Virus record (IMG/VR): IMGVR_UViG_3300035698_010625
Location: 1-64,000 of that record
Strand: one strand, 5' to 3'
DNA from: a virus
DNA: 64,000 nt
Part shown: positions 1-8,289 of the stretch, in pieces
Layout: the number at the start of each line of letters is the position of its first letter
How positions within the stretch are numbered: position 1 is the first letter of the stretch
Notes under the pieces: generated by a model
What the model saw: the letters and a program-made list of their open reading frames with translations, nothing else
What the model was told of the DNA's origin: nothing
Databases searched by the model: none
Program-made: the position numbers and the translations under genes

Positions 1-1029
1 ACTTTAGATGTTGTTGGAGTTGCTACATTTTCAAATACGATTAATGTTAGAAATAATAGTGCTGGAATTATACTTGAACAAGCTAATAATACTGTTGATG
101 CACAAGTCTGGAAAATGGAAGTTGAAGATGGTGCCTTAAAGATAAGGTCTTATGAGGATGATGAAACAACACTCGTAGCAACTGCTCTTGACATTGCACA
201 TAGTGGCGCTATTACATCTGCGGCGAGTAATTTAATCACCCAAGGTAATTATGGGTTTGCAATAACACGAGCTAGTACTACTACATTAACTATTGGTGCT
301 GGAGGGTGTTGGGATAGTACAGAATCTTATTACTTTACTGTCTCTGAACTCACTGGATGTTCTGGATCAGCTGGTGCTTGGGTAGCTGGAAGTACCCAAG
401 ATAAAATGGATAGTGGTCTTGTAATGCCAGTAAATGCTGTTCTTTATTTATATGCGATGATGAAAGATAGTGATGAAAGTGGAGATGTTATTTTTAGTGC
501 ATCTACTACATGGGCTGGAGTAACTAAACCTTCTGGATATACTTATGGCCGGCGCATTGGCGCAGTTGCAACAAGTGGTACACCGACTTTTCTTGATTTT
601 CATGAAGTAGCTGGTGTTTATTCGTTCAGATCGTCACAGACCCAATGGTATTATACAGGGTTTCCATACGAAAATCCAACGCTACCAATTATGGTATCTG
701 TAAACATACCAGCAGCACCCGCAGATTCACTTGCTTTTCTTACAGCTAATCACTTTGAAGCAACCCCCAACTTTCAAATGCGCATATATTTAGGAACATC
801 AGATACTATAGCTACAGTTGCTGCAGGCGGGGATTTAATAGCTTGGCTATATCAAAGCACTAATGTGTTATATACCAATTGTGGTACAAAAAATATATTA
901 GTTGATTCAAATTCTAACGTTGGCTCACAAATATGGGTATATGCAGCTACGAGTTCTACCAATACACAGTGGGCTATAGCTATATCAGGTTATGACCTTA
1001 TTGATAGATTTCAGGAGTTAAACGCATAA
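1..1029 (+). CDS. tail fibre / adhesin protein, 5' truncated by window edge
   Basis: The reading frame is open from base 1 and ends in TAA at 1027-1029, so only the C-terminal part (342 codons) is present. The visible protein is rich in Gly, Thr, Ser and Ala in short beta-strand-like repeats and has no catalytic motif, as expected for a distal tail fibre or receptor-binding protein. It lies just upstream of a small gene in the position of a fibre-assembly or fibre-tip gene and close to neck genes. The first internal ATG at 115 is not a likely start because coding similarity in style continues upstream. Exact T4 counterpart not recognised. Confidence 0.7.
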   Translation, partial: TLDVVGVATFSNTINVRNNSAGIILEQANNTVDAQVWKMEVEDGALKIRSYEDDETTLVATALDIAHSGAITSAASNLITQGNYGFAITRASTTTLTIGAGGCWDSTESYYFTVSELTGCSGSAGAWVAGSTQDKMDSGLVMPVNAVLYLYAMMKDSDESGDVIFSASTTWAGVTKPSGYTYGRRIGAVATSGTPTFLDFHEVAGVYSFRSSQTQWYYTGFPYENPTLPIMVSVNIPAAPADSLAFLTANHFEATPNFQMRIYLGTSDTIATVAAGGDLIAWLYQSTNVLYTNCGTKNILVDSNSNVGSQIWVYAATSSTNTQWAIAISGYDLIDRFQELNA

Positions 1030-1517
1030 TGAGTACTAAAGCATATCTTGACGCGGATGATTTTTTAATAGAATTTGGATCAAGTAAAAATGATATACCT
1101 ACGGGAGCAGTGACTACACTTAATGATCCACCATCGCCACCATGGATTATTGAATTTGGTTTATCTCATAAATGGAATGGTACTGACTGGGATCAAGCTA
1201 ATCGAAACCCACCAGTCGATCAGCGAATTCAATTAGTTAAAGATAGCAAAACAGAAGCATACAATCGCATCATTGCAGTTTATCCAGAATGGAAACAGCG
1301 TAATCTAACAGCAGAAGCATTAGAACTTGTAGACATTGGTGGAAGTCGAACTTCTGCTCAAACAACTAGATTAAATGAAATACGGGCTGTATGGGCATGG
1401 GTTGAAACTGTGCGTGATGCGTCAGATACTATTCAAGCTGAAATTGCTTTTCTTAGTGATGCTGCTCTTGCTTCATATGATATTTCTGGACACGTAAGTT
1501 GGCCCAATAATCCGTAA
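1029..1517 (+). CDS. small tail-fibre-associated protein
   Basis: 162 residues; its ATG overlaps the stop of the fibre gene in a TAATG junction, implying translational coupling. The N-terminal half contains a W-N-G-T-D-W segment often seen near the tips or chaperones of tail fibres, and the C-terminal half is predicted helical. The position and composition suggest a fibre-tip or fibre-assembly protein. I do not recognise a named family, so the role is inferred from context. Confidence 0.55.
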   Translation: MSTKAYLDADDFLIEFGSSKNDIPTGAVTTLNDPPSPPWIIEFGLSHKWNGTDWDQANRNPPVDQRIQLVKDSKTEAYNRIIAVYPEWKQRNLTAEALELVDIGGSRTSAQTTRLNEIRAVWAWVETVRDASDTIQAEIAFLSDAALASYDISGHVSWPNNP

Positions 1518-1533
1518 AACCAGAGTTCTAACT

Positions 1534-1541
1534 TATAAATA
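1534..1541 (+). promoter_or_regulatory. T4-type late promoter TATAAATA
   Basis: TATAAATA preceded by CT, the same extended CTTATAAATA element found before the tail sheath, gp67, scaffold and capsid genes in this window. It lies 33 bases before the next ATG and is the form expected for the gp55 late sigma factor. Confidence 0.75.
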
Positions 1542-1574
1542 AACTATACCTTTAAACATATAAGCGACTGCCAA

Positions 1575-1883
1575 ATGCCTGAAGAACACATCCAAACAGC
1601 AGCGATTGATATGAATAGGCAGTTAGACTTAATTGCGTCAGTGTCGAAAATTGAAGAACGTACAGGAAGTATGCAAGAAGATGTCCGGAAACTCGGACAC
1701 TCAATAGAAATTCTAAGAATAGACATTGAGAAAAACTTTGTTACTAGAGATGAATTCGCACCTATTAAAGAAAAATTTGTATCTAAAGATCAATTCGAAC
1801 CAGTAAGAAATCTAGTTTATGGTGGTGCAATTCTTCTTCTCACAGCAGTTGTAACAGCTATAGTAGGTTTAATCATTCCATGA
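1575..1883 (+). CDS. coiled-coil protein with C-terminal membrane anchor
   Basis: 102 residues. Residues about 20-75 are charged and heptad-like with two repeated DEF/DQF segments, and residues about 82-101 form one hydrophobic membrane segment ending at the C-terminus. This layout resembles XhlA-like lysis-associated proteins, but no sequence motif proves it. It follows a late promoter and overlaps the next membrane protein by 4 bases, suggesting that the two act together, possibly in lysis or at the host membrane. Confidence 0.55.
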   Translation: MPEEHIQTAAIDMNRQLDLIASVSKIEERTGSMQEDVRKLGHSIEILRIDIEKNFVTRDEFAPIKEKFVSKDQFEPVRNLVYGGAILLLTAVVTAIVGLIIP

Positions 1884-2359
1884 AAATACTAGATAAGTTA
1901 CTACACCCAAGAGTTGCTACATCTTTTGCATATGTAACTTTAATGGTTTTAACAATTGTTATTGGATCATTTCTCTGGATATTAGAACAAGATATAAATT
2001 TTGTCCCTATTCAAGATGTTACTACCCAAGCAGTAACTGTTAAACCTGGTGAAATCGCAAGAATAATATTCACCTATACTAGAATGCAAATACCGCGTAA
2101 ATTAGTTATTGATAGTAGAACTCTAGTGTGTGATGATGGTACGCAATGGAATGTTGAATCTCTAGTAGAATTAAATTCTTCTTGGCCAAGTGGAGTTAAT
2201 CAAAAAGCTACTGTAGCTATAGATATTCCAACAAATGTCAGTAGTCCCCAAACCTGTTATTATTCTTCACAGGTTTGGTATTATCGCTACATACTTCCAC
2301 CATTGCTAGTTAAAATGCCACCTAGTAGTACACTTATATTCATTGAAGAGACTGACTAA
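1880..2359 (+). CDS. N-terminally membrane-anchored protein, unknown function
   Basis: 159 residues. One hydrophobic segment at about residues 18-36 is followed by a hydrophilic, beta-rich domain with two cysteines (in VCDD and TCYY contexts) that could form a disulfide if periplasmic. The ATG overlaps the preceding coiled-coil gene by 4 bases and its stop overlaps gp15 (TAATG). Candidate spanin or inner-membrane partner of the preceding protein, by inference only. Confidence 0.5.
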   Translation: MKILDKLLHPRVATSFAYVTLMVLTIVIGSFLWILEQDINFVPIQDVTTQAVTVKPGEIARIIFTYTRMQIPRKLVIDSRTLVCDDGTQWNVESLVELNSSWPSGVNQKATVAIDIPTNVSSPQTCYYSSQVWYYRYILPPLLVKMPPSSTLIFIEETD

Positions 2360-3093
2360 TGTTTGCACATCAATTTGATCATTCTTTAGTTCGCAAATAT
2401 GTGATTGCTTTTGGAAATCTATTTAACGATATCATTATCCAGCGATACAATCAAGCTGGTGTGAAACAGGATACTATTGCAGTACCGTTATCATATTCCC
2501 CTAAAGAAAAGGCTCTAGCAAGGTTAAACGCAGATCCAGATTTGGATCAAGCAGTAGCGATTACATTACCACGTATCAGTTTTGAAATGAATGGATGGAC
2601 ACCAGATCCAGAAAGACAACTTCCAGCATCTCTTAGAAATTTCAGTGTAAACCCACTAAAGCAAAATACTGTGCAGTCACAATTCGTTGCTGTACCTTAT
2701 GATATTTCATTTTCTATGTCAGTGTTTGCTAAATATTCTAGAGATGGAAATCAAATCATCGAACAGATTCTACCATACTTTAGACCTGAGTTTACTACTA
2801 CACTGAATCTCATTCCAGAAATGGGTATGGTAATAGATTGCCCAGTTATTTTACAGAGTGCTATACCATCTGAAATTTATGAAGGTGATTTTGAATCTCG
2901 CCAAGCATGGACATTCGATATTGAATTTCTCATGAAAGCATACTTCTTCGGGCCTGTTACGACCAAAGGTGTCATAAATAGAGTAATAGTCGATGTTCAT
3001 GATGGTCTTATAGATGGTTCGCCAATAGCCCAAAGAATGACTATTGATTCTTCTAACAACGTTTCCATTAACGCATACGGGTACGGATACTAA
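2359..3093 (+). CDS. 15: tail sheath stabilizer and completion protein (gp15-like)
   Basis: 244 residues; T4 gp15 is 272. Similarity to T4 gp15 is recognisable at the N-terminus and in the block IIEQILPYFRPEF at about residues 133-145, which corresponds to IVEQILPYFQPHF in T4. In T4 this protein caps the tail tube and contracted sheath and joins the tail to the neck. It overlaps gp13 downstream by one base. Gene order is 15-13-14 here rather than the T4 order 13-14-15. Confidence 0.85.
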   Translation: MFAHQFDHSLVRKYVIAFGNLFNDIIIQRYNQAGVKQDTIAVPLSYSPKEKALARLNADPDLDQAVAITLPRISFEMNGWTPDPERQLPASLRNFSVNPLKQNTVQSQFVAVPYDISFSMSVFAKYSRDGNQIIEQILPYFRPEFTTTLNLIPEMGMVIDCPVILQSAIPSEIYEGDFESRQAWTFDIEFLMKAYFFGPVTTKGVINRVIVDVHDGLIDGSPIAQRMTIDSSNNVSINAYGYGY

Positions 3094-3842
3094 TGGCTAC
3101 ACCTACAACACGAATTCAATTTCGCGAATATATCCTTCGTAGACTAGGTAAGCCAGTCCTCGAGGTTAATGTAAGTCCGGAACAAATTGACGATCGTATC
3201 GACGACGCACTAAGATTCTGGCAAGATTATCACTATAACGGTAGTTCACGTGTACTATATAAGCATGTAGTATTAGCAGCTGACATTACCAATGGATACT
3301 TAACACTCCCTGATACCTTCGTAGGTGTAGTACGCGTAGTCCCATTTTCATCTTCATGGAGTGGTGCGGGCGGAGTCTTTAGTGCTCAATATCAGTTACA
3401 TTTAAATGAAGCATTCTATCAAGTACAATCTTCAATGTTACCTTACTATGTTGCACAGCTTCATATGGCAAATGTTGATGAAATGTTTAACACTGAACCA
3501 ATGCATGAGTACAAACGCCACAGTAATCAGCTTACCGTTCACATGGATTGGGTTACAAAACAAACAGCTGGACAGTATATGATCATTGATGGATATACTA
3601 AAACATCTCCAGATACAGTAACTGATGCAGAAGGTTGGAGTGATCATGACCTCCAGCGCCTTGCTACAGCATACACGAAGCGTCAATGGGGAGAAAATCT
3701 TTCAAAATTTAGTGGTGTTCAATTGCTTGGTGGAATGACAATGAATGGAGAAAGAATTTTCCAAGAAGCACAAAATGAAATCGAATTACTTGAGAAAGAA
3801 TTCAAAGAAAACTATAACATTCCTGGGGACTTCATAGGATAA
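3093..3842 (+). CDS. 13: neck protein (gp13-like)
   Basis: 249 residues. The C-terminal portion containing GVQLLGGMTMNGERI and the following acidic helix match the gp13 neck family of T4-like phages. gp13 and gp14 form the collar to which the tail docks after DNA packaging. The gene overlaps both neighbours by one base in TAATG junctions, giving a tightly coupled neck operon. Confidence 0.85.
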   Translation: MATPTTRIQFREYILRRLGKPVLEVNVSPEQIDDRIDDALRFWQDYHYNGSSRVLYKHVVLAADITNGYLTLPDTFVGVVRVVPFSSSWSGAGGVFSAQYQLHLNEAFYQVQSSMLPYYVAQLHMANVDEMFNTEPMHEYKRHSNQLTVHMDWVTKQTAGQYMIIDGYTKTSPDTVTDAEGWSDHDLQRLATAYTKRQWGENLSKFSGVQLLGGMTMNGERIFQEAQNEIELLEKEFKENYNIPGDFIG

Positions 3843-4633
3843 TGCCTCTTAATCCGTGGTTTTCAAATCATTCTCATGAAGGACAGCAAAGTCTTATTGA
3901 GGATCTAGTGATTGAGTCTATCAAAATTCATGGGCAAGAGATTAGATATCTTCCACGCACTATAGTAGATGAAGATAAGATTTTTGGTGAAGATAGATTC
4001 TCAACATTTGATGCAGCTTCATCTATTGAAATGTATCCACGAAACATCGATGGTTTTGAAGGTGAGGGTGATTTCTTATCTCGCTTTGACATTGAAATCA
4101 GAGACACTATAACATTCACTGTTTCAAAGAAAAGATTCTTACAGCATCGTACAGAAGGTGTACTACAACAGAGTGGTTATAACCTTCTGCAGCAGGATGG
4201 CGCAAAAGTTCTACTTCAGGGTAACAATGGTGATGGATATAACATTACATCATCTCGTCCATTAGAAGGTGATCTGATTTATTGGCCACGACTTGATAAA
4301 GTGTATGAAATCAAATTCGTTGAGCATGAGAGCATATTCTATCAAGGTGGCGCACTTCAGACGTATGACGTACGCTGCGAATTATTCGAATATAGTAATG
4401 AAGGTATTAATACTGGTGTGGCAGAGATTGATGACATTGAAACTGAGAATACACAAGATATTCTGTTATATGAGATTCTACAACAAGACGGATCAAAAAT
4501 CTTACAGCAGTCTGGTGGATCAATTCTTATGGAACTCGGATTTAGTAAGAACGCCCAAAACAATGAAATTGAAGCAGCTACAGTGGGTTTGGTCGACTTC
4601 AGTGAAGATAATCCTTTTGCAGAGGACTTTTAA
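3842..4633 (+). CDS. 14: neck protein (gp14-like)
   Basis: 263 residues, close to the 256 of T4 gp14. The N-terminus MPLNPWF and the HEGQQSLIEDLVIES block are typical of gp14 in T4-like phages, and the pairing with gp13 supports the call. A repeated L-L-Q-Q-x-G motif occurs near residues 110-130 and 217-228. It ends the neck operon; 71 non-coding bases follow before the CCA-adding enzyme gene. Confidence 0.85.
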   Translation: MPLNPWFSNHSHEGQQSLIEDLVIESIKIHGQEIRYLPRTIVDEDKIFGEDRFSTFDAASSIEMYPRNIDGFEGEGDFLSRFDIEIRDTITFTVSKKRFLQHRTEGVLQQSGYNLLQQDGAKVLLQGNNGDGYNITSSRPLEGDLIYWPRLDKVYEIKFVEHESIFYQGGALQTYDVRCELFEYSNEGINTGVAEIDDIETENTQDILLYEILQQDGSKILQQSGGSILMELGFSKNAQNNEIEAATVGLVDFSEDNPFAEDF

Positions 4634-4704
4634 AGCATATAAGGTATCATTGACAGTGATTATAGTGTAAAATAGTTATATGGTACTCCATTAAAGAGAA
4701 TATT

Positions 4705-5835
4705 ATGCAAACAATTGATTTTTTCATGGATCTCCCAGATGATCTATTTCCAATTTTTGAAATGTTTAAAGATGCTGATGCAGAACTCTATGTAGTTGGT
4801 GGTGCTGTACGAGACGCTCTTCTTGGTGAAACACCAAAGGACTTCGATCTCGTCACAAACGTTGAACCTGACGTAGTGCTTGAAATGGCACGAAAAGAAG
4901 GTATACACACAACTGCAGTAGGTAAAGCATTTGGAGTTGTCATTGTAAACGGCCATGAGATTGCTACTTTCAGAAAAGATATTGGAAGTGGTAGGCGCCC
5001 AGATTCAGTAGAATTTACTGATATTAACGGCGACGTCTCACGTAGGGATTTAACGATTAATGCACTCTTCTATGACACTGTTAAATGTCAGATTGTTGAC
5101 TTAGTTGGTGGGCTGGATGACCTTCTGGGCGTGGATAACGCAGATAGTCCACTCATCCGAACGGTGGGTGACCCCGCTGAAAGATTTGGGGAAGATCATC
5201 TTCGTAAGCTGCGCGCTGTGCGCTTTACTGCTTCTCTTGCAGGGAAGATGGATGATGACACGTTTACTGCAATCTGCAATAATCCGATGCTCGAAGGCGT
5301 TTCGCCAGAACGTATACGAGATGAGTTCATTAAAGGTTACATTAAAGCAGATAATAAAACAGTATATTTGAAATTGCTTCATTCAACTAGGTTAATGAAT
5401 TATATTTGGCCTACTCTGTGGGAAGTAAATTGGAATTGGGTGTTTGATGCCCTTTTCAATGTAGTCTTCGAAGATTGGAGATTACAACTTGCTGCAATGT
5501 TTGTTGGTACACCAGCAGATATGTTGAAGGACGAACTATTAAAGCTGAAATACAGTAAAGCTGAAGTATACGATATTTGCTTATTGCAGAGCCTTGACCG
5601 TTATGATTACAAAGATATTGTATCAATGAAAAAACGGTTGTCCCACACAACTCTTAGTAATGAGGATATCCTTCTATATGTGCATGACAAAAAGAAACTC
5701 AACAACTTACTGAATTTCGTGCTTACTGTAAAGGGTGGAGATGTAATGGCAGAAGGCTTTGTTGGCCCTGCAATTGCAACAGAAGTTAACCGAAGAGAAT
5801 TAGAACTATTTAGGAAAATGGATGAAGACTTTTAA
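4705..5835 (+). CDS. cca: CCA-adding enzyme / tRNA nucleotidyltransferase
   Basis: 376 residues, about the length of class II CCA-adding enzymes and poly(A) polymerases. It has the family signature GGAVRD at 32-37, the catalytic acidic pair in FDL at about 47-49, and the RRDLTINAL block near 108-116. Class II enzymes add or repair the 3' CCA of tRNAs without a template. The downstream array contains at least eight tRNAs with no encoded CCA, which gives the enzyme an obvious job. It lies between gp14 and the capsid-targeting cassette and overlaps the next ORF by 14 bases. A poly(A) polymerase role cannot be excluded from sequence. Confidence 0.9.
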   Translation: MQTIDFFMDLPDDLFPIFEMFKDADAELYVVGGAVRDALLGETPKDFDLVTNVEPDVVLEMARKEGIHTTAVGKAFGVVIVNGHEIATFRKDIGSGRRPDSVEFTDINGDVSRRDLTINALFYDTVKCQIVDLVGGLDDLLGVDNADSPLIRTVGDPAERFGEDHLRKLRAVRFTASLAGKMDDDTFTAICNNPMLEGVSPERIRDEFIKGYIKADNKTVYLKLLHSTRLMNYIWPTLWEVNWNWVFDALFNVVFEDWRLQLAAMFVGTPADMLKDELLKLKYSKAEVYDICLLQSLDRYDYKDIVSMKKRLSHTTLSNEDILLYVHDKKKLNNLLNFVLTVKGGDVMAEGFVGPAIATEVNRRELELFRKMDEDF

Positions 5836-6232
5836 GCAACTAAACGAATCAAAGAAGCAGGGCTACTTCGCAGTAATCCTCGATAAGCCAAGTCAAAAGA
5901 AAGTTCGTGCTTATGCTTCTTTTGAAGTCATTGATAGTAATCATATGACAGTTGCTTTTACTCCACCTTTAGAAGTATATGAAAATCTCATTAAGAATCA
6001 GGGGACTATTGTCGAGTTACGTTCACAGAGTTATTTAGAAAATGACAACATTGGAGCACTGATGATTTCACGCTCATCAGTAACACGATACGACGATAGT
6101 CCCGCTCACATAACCGTATCTAGAAAGGCTGGAGTGAGTGGAAAAGACGCTAAGAAATTACCAAGTACACACACAAAGAAACAACAAGCTGCTCATAATT
6201 TGCGTGGCAAACTACAATGGATCACGTTATGA
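5822..6232 (+). CDS. 2H-phosphoesterase-like protein with capsid-targeting-like N-terminus
   Basis: 136 residues. Two H-x-T motifs, HMT at 41-43 and HIT at 96-98, each in a hydrophobic strand, match the two catalytic histidine-threonine motifs of 2H phosphoesterases (LigT/CPDase superfamily), which act on 2',3'-cyclic phosphates or 2'-5' RNA bonds. The N-terminus MKTFKQLNES resembles the T4 capsid-targeting peptide, with a possible gp21 cleavage after LNE. Basic C-terminus. The ATG overlaps cca by 14 bases and its stop overlaps the HD gene (ATGA). A role in RNA end repair is inferred; the superfamily match is by motif only. Confidence 0.55.
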   Translation: MKTFKQLNESKKQGYFAVILDKPSQKKVRAYASFEVIDSNHMTVAFTPPLEVYENLIKNQGTIVELRSQSYLENDNIGALMISRSSVTRYDDSPAHITVSRKAGVSGKDAKKLPSTHTKKQQAAHNLRGKLQWITL

Positions 6233-6777
6233 AGTCGTTTGATGAGTACATTACCGAATCACCACTGAAAGCTCTGCGATACGCTAAGAAACAACACAGT
6301 GGACAGACAAGATCTGATGGATCACCTTACATTAAACACCCTATGCGTGTTGCTAGATATTTACGTGATTTCAAAGCGTCAAAACAGTTGGATAAGTTGA
6401 TACAAGCAGCGTGGTTGCATGACACTATTGAAGACACTGACACGACCCATGAAGATTTAGAAAAGATGTTCGGAGGGCTTGTTGCTTCACTTGTTAAAGA
6501 ACTTACTTCTGATAGTGCTCGCATTAAAGAAATCGGAAAAACTGCTTACATGCAGGACAAGATGAAGCATATGTCTTCTTGGGCGCTTGCTATTAAGCTT
6601 GTAGATAGGCTTGATAACGTTCAAGATATCGCTACTGCGCGTACACCTGAATGGCGGGCTAAATATAAGAAACAAACACTCGATGTTATGGCTACACTAG
6701 AGAAGGATAGAACCCTTAGTGGAACTCATACACGAATCATTACTGCTATCAAGAAAAAATTAAGTGAAGTTGATTGA
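6229..6777 (+). CDS. HD-domain hydrolase, RelA/SpoT hydrolase-like (MESH1-like)
   Basis: 182 residues from the ATG that forms an ATGA overlap with the previous gene; an upstream in-frame ATG at 6217 has no such support. KHP (36-38), the HD pair in WLHDTIEDT (62-70) and a later KLVDRLDN block match the hydrolase half of RelA/SpoT and small alarmone hydrolases, which cleave (p)ppGpp using Mn2+. No synthetase domain is present. The N-terminus MKSFDEYITES again resembles a capsid-targeting peptide with a possible cleavage after ITE. If packaged and injected it could remove alarmone early in infection (inference). It overlaps the HAD gene by 4 bases. Confidence 0.75.
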   Translation: MKSFDEYITESPLKALRYAKKQHSGQTRSDGSPYIKHPMRVARYLRDFKASKQLDKLIQAAWLHDTIEDTDTTHEDLEKMFGGLVASLVKELTSDSARIKEIGKTAYMQDKMKHMSSWALAIKLVDRLDNVQDIATARTPEWRAKYKKQTLDVMATLEKDRTLSGTHTRIITAIKKKLSEVD

Positions 6778-7295
6778 AAACTTTTACTACATTTATGGAA
6801 GGAAAGAAAATGAAAAACTTGGGATATCTCTACTTTGATATGGATGGCGTACTCTGTAATTTTGAGAAGCGCGCTAATGAACTCCTACCTGGAGATTCTT
6901 TCAACTACATTGGTGATAAGGAATGGAAAGTTCTCAATCAAGCAAAAGGTTTTTGGTCTGATTTAGAGTGGATACCTGGTGCTAAAGGTATGATTGAAAA
7001 GATGAAACGGTACAGTCCTAGAATCCTATCAGCATACACTAAGAGCAATCCTTCAGTGTCACAAGATGGCAAAATGAAATGGTTAGCGAAAAACATCCCA
7101 TGGATCAAAAAAGGTAATATCAACCTTGTAGTAAGGCGTGATAAGAAACTTCATGCTATGACTGATGGAAAGGTAAATATACTTATTGACGATGTTGGTG
7201 GAAACATCAAAGAATGGAATGCTGCTGGCGGTATCGGAATTTTGCATACAGAAGTACGCATCACAATGAACACATTAAAGAGGTTGGGTTACTAA
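6774..7295 (+). CDS. HAD-family 5'(3')-deoxyribonucleotidase-like phosphatase
   Basis: 173 residues from a TTG start overlapping the HD gene; an ATG in frame at 6810 would give 161 residues and has a better upstream purine run. The long form adds MKTFTTFMEG, a capsid-targeting-like peptide, so two products are possible. FDMDGVLCNF at 21-30 is HAD motif I with both catalytic aspartates, and the late LIDDVGGNIKEW block supplies the metal-binding acidic residues, both typical of the NT5C nucleotidase group. Likely removes 5'-phosphates from (deoxy)nucleotides. Confidence 0.75.
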   Translation: MKTFTTFMEGKKMKNLGYLYFDMDGVLCNFEKRANELLPGDSFNYIGDKEWKVLNQAKGFWSDLEWIPGAKGMIEKMKRYSPRILSAYTKSNPSVSQDGKMKWLAKNIPWIKKGNINLVVRRDKKLHAMTDGKVNILIDDVGGNIKEWNAAGGIGILHTEVRITMNTLKRLGY

Positions 7296-7354
7296 TGAAA
7301 ACATTTTCTAATTTTATAAGTGATACTGGTTATGGGAATGCTGGTGAAATTTGA
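7295..7354 (+). CDS. 19-residue capsid-targeting-like micro-ORF before the nuclease
   Basis: ATG overlaps the HAD stop (TAATG). It encodes MKTFSNFISDTGYGNAGEI and stops at TGA 7352-7354, where ATG of the nuclease overlaps (TGATG). The peptide matches the N-termini of its upstream neighbours. A -1 shift at the GAA ATT TGA junction would fuse it in frame to the nuclease. It may be a coupling leader, a frameshift product, or the true N-terminus of the nuclease split by a one-base error near the AAATTT run. Confidence 0.5.
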   Translation: MKTFSNFISDTGYGNAGEI

Positions 7355-7779
7355 TGTATGAATATAATTGCACCATAACTAGGCATATCGATGGAGATAG
7401 TGTTGAAGTAGCTATAGATTTAGGTTTTGGTGTATGGCTACTTGAGCAATCAATAAGAGTACACGGATTAGATACACCTGAGTCTAGAACTTCTGACGCT
7501 GAAGAAAAAGTCTTCGGATTGATAGCAAAAGATAAAGCAAAAGTATTACTTCCAATTGGCTCGTCACAAACACTTGTCTCGAAGGCGTTTAAGAAAGGAA
7601 AATTTGGTAGGATTTTGGGTGACTTCAAGTTTACAGAAACCACTTATGCAGAATTCATGATAGAAAATCACTACGGTGTTGCATACTTCGGTCAAAGTAA
7701 AGATGATGTTGCTACAGAACATTTGAAAAACAGAGTTACTCTTTTGAGTAAACCAAAGGATGATGATGGCGAAATTTAA
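7354..7779 (+). CDS. staphylococcal nuclease-like (thermonuclease) protein
   Basis: 141 residues from the ATG in the TGATG junction. DGDS at 13-16, R35, the DTPE block at 40-43 and GKFGRILG at 82-89 line up with the SNase fold, including Arg35, Glu43 and the second catalytic Arg (here about R86). SNases cut DNA and RNA using Ca2+. It sits in the capsid-targeting cassette and is probably meant to carry the upstream peptide. No signal peptide. It overlaps gp16 by 14 bases. Confidence 0.8.
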   Translation: MYEYNCTITRHIDGDSVEVAIDLGFGVWLLEQSIRVHGLDTPESRTSDAEEKVFGLIAKDKAKVLLPIGSSQTLVSKAFKKGKFGRILGDFKFTETTYAEFMIENHYGVAYFGQSKDDVATEHLKNRVTLLSKPKDDDGEI

Positions 7780-8215
7780 AGATAACATGACTGAGATATT
7801 CGATCTTCCAGTTGATGATTTTGAAAGTATTGGGAATTTACCAGCAGTTCCAGAAAAACCTGCTACAGAACTAGTTGCTATTAACTCCCGCGATGCCGAT
7901 ATGGAAACGGATTATAAGTTCGCGCGTGAAGTTCTTATTAACACAATCAATGACGCAAGACTCCAATTAGATGAGATTTCACGAGTAGCAGAAGCTACTG
8001 AGCAACCCCGCGCATATGAAGTTGTCGCTAAACTTATAGATACTATTACAAATACTCAAAAAGAGTTAATGGAACTACATAAGAGTATGAACAACCTTAC
8101 TGGTATGTCTAAGTCAGCAAATGAGTCCGGACCTAAATCGATCACTAACAATGCTGTGTTCGTAGGGTCTACAAAGGATCTTGCTGATGCTCTTAAAAGG
8201 CTCCAACAAAGCTAA
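7766..8215 (+). CDS. 16: terminase small subunit (gp16-like)
   Basis: 149 residues from the third of three tandem in-frame ATGs (7760, 7763, 7766); the third has AAAGGA at proper spacing. The block NNAVFVGSTKDLADAL near the C-terminus matches the NATVFMGSPTELM region of T4 gp16, and the central region is helical as in gp16 oligomers. gp16 recognises DNA and stimulates the gp17 motor. It lies directly upstream of gp17, as in T4. Confidence 0.8.
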   Translation: MAKFKDNMTEIFDLPVDDFESIGNLPAVPEKPATELVAINSRDADMETDYKFAREVLINTINDARLQLDEISRVAEATEQPRAYEVVAKLIDTITNTQKELMELHKSMNNLTGMSKSANESGPKSITNNAVFVGSTKDLADALKRLQQS

Positions 8216-8289
8216 GCATATGCAGGAGGTACAGTATATTATACCAAATTTGGGAAGGCTCTGAAAGGTATATTGCTGACAAAGTATAA

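Noticed and set aside
4650-4678. Promoter with TTGACA before the CCA-adding enzyme
   Set aside because: The -35 is perfect, but the element at the 17-base distance (TAGTTA) is a poor -10, so I did not call it.
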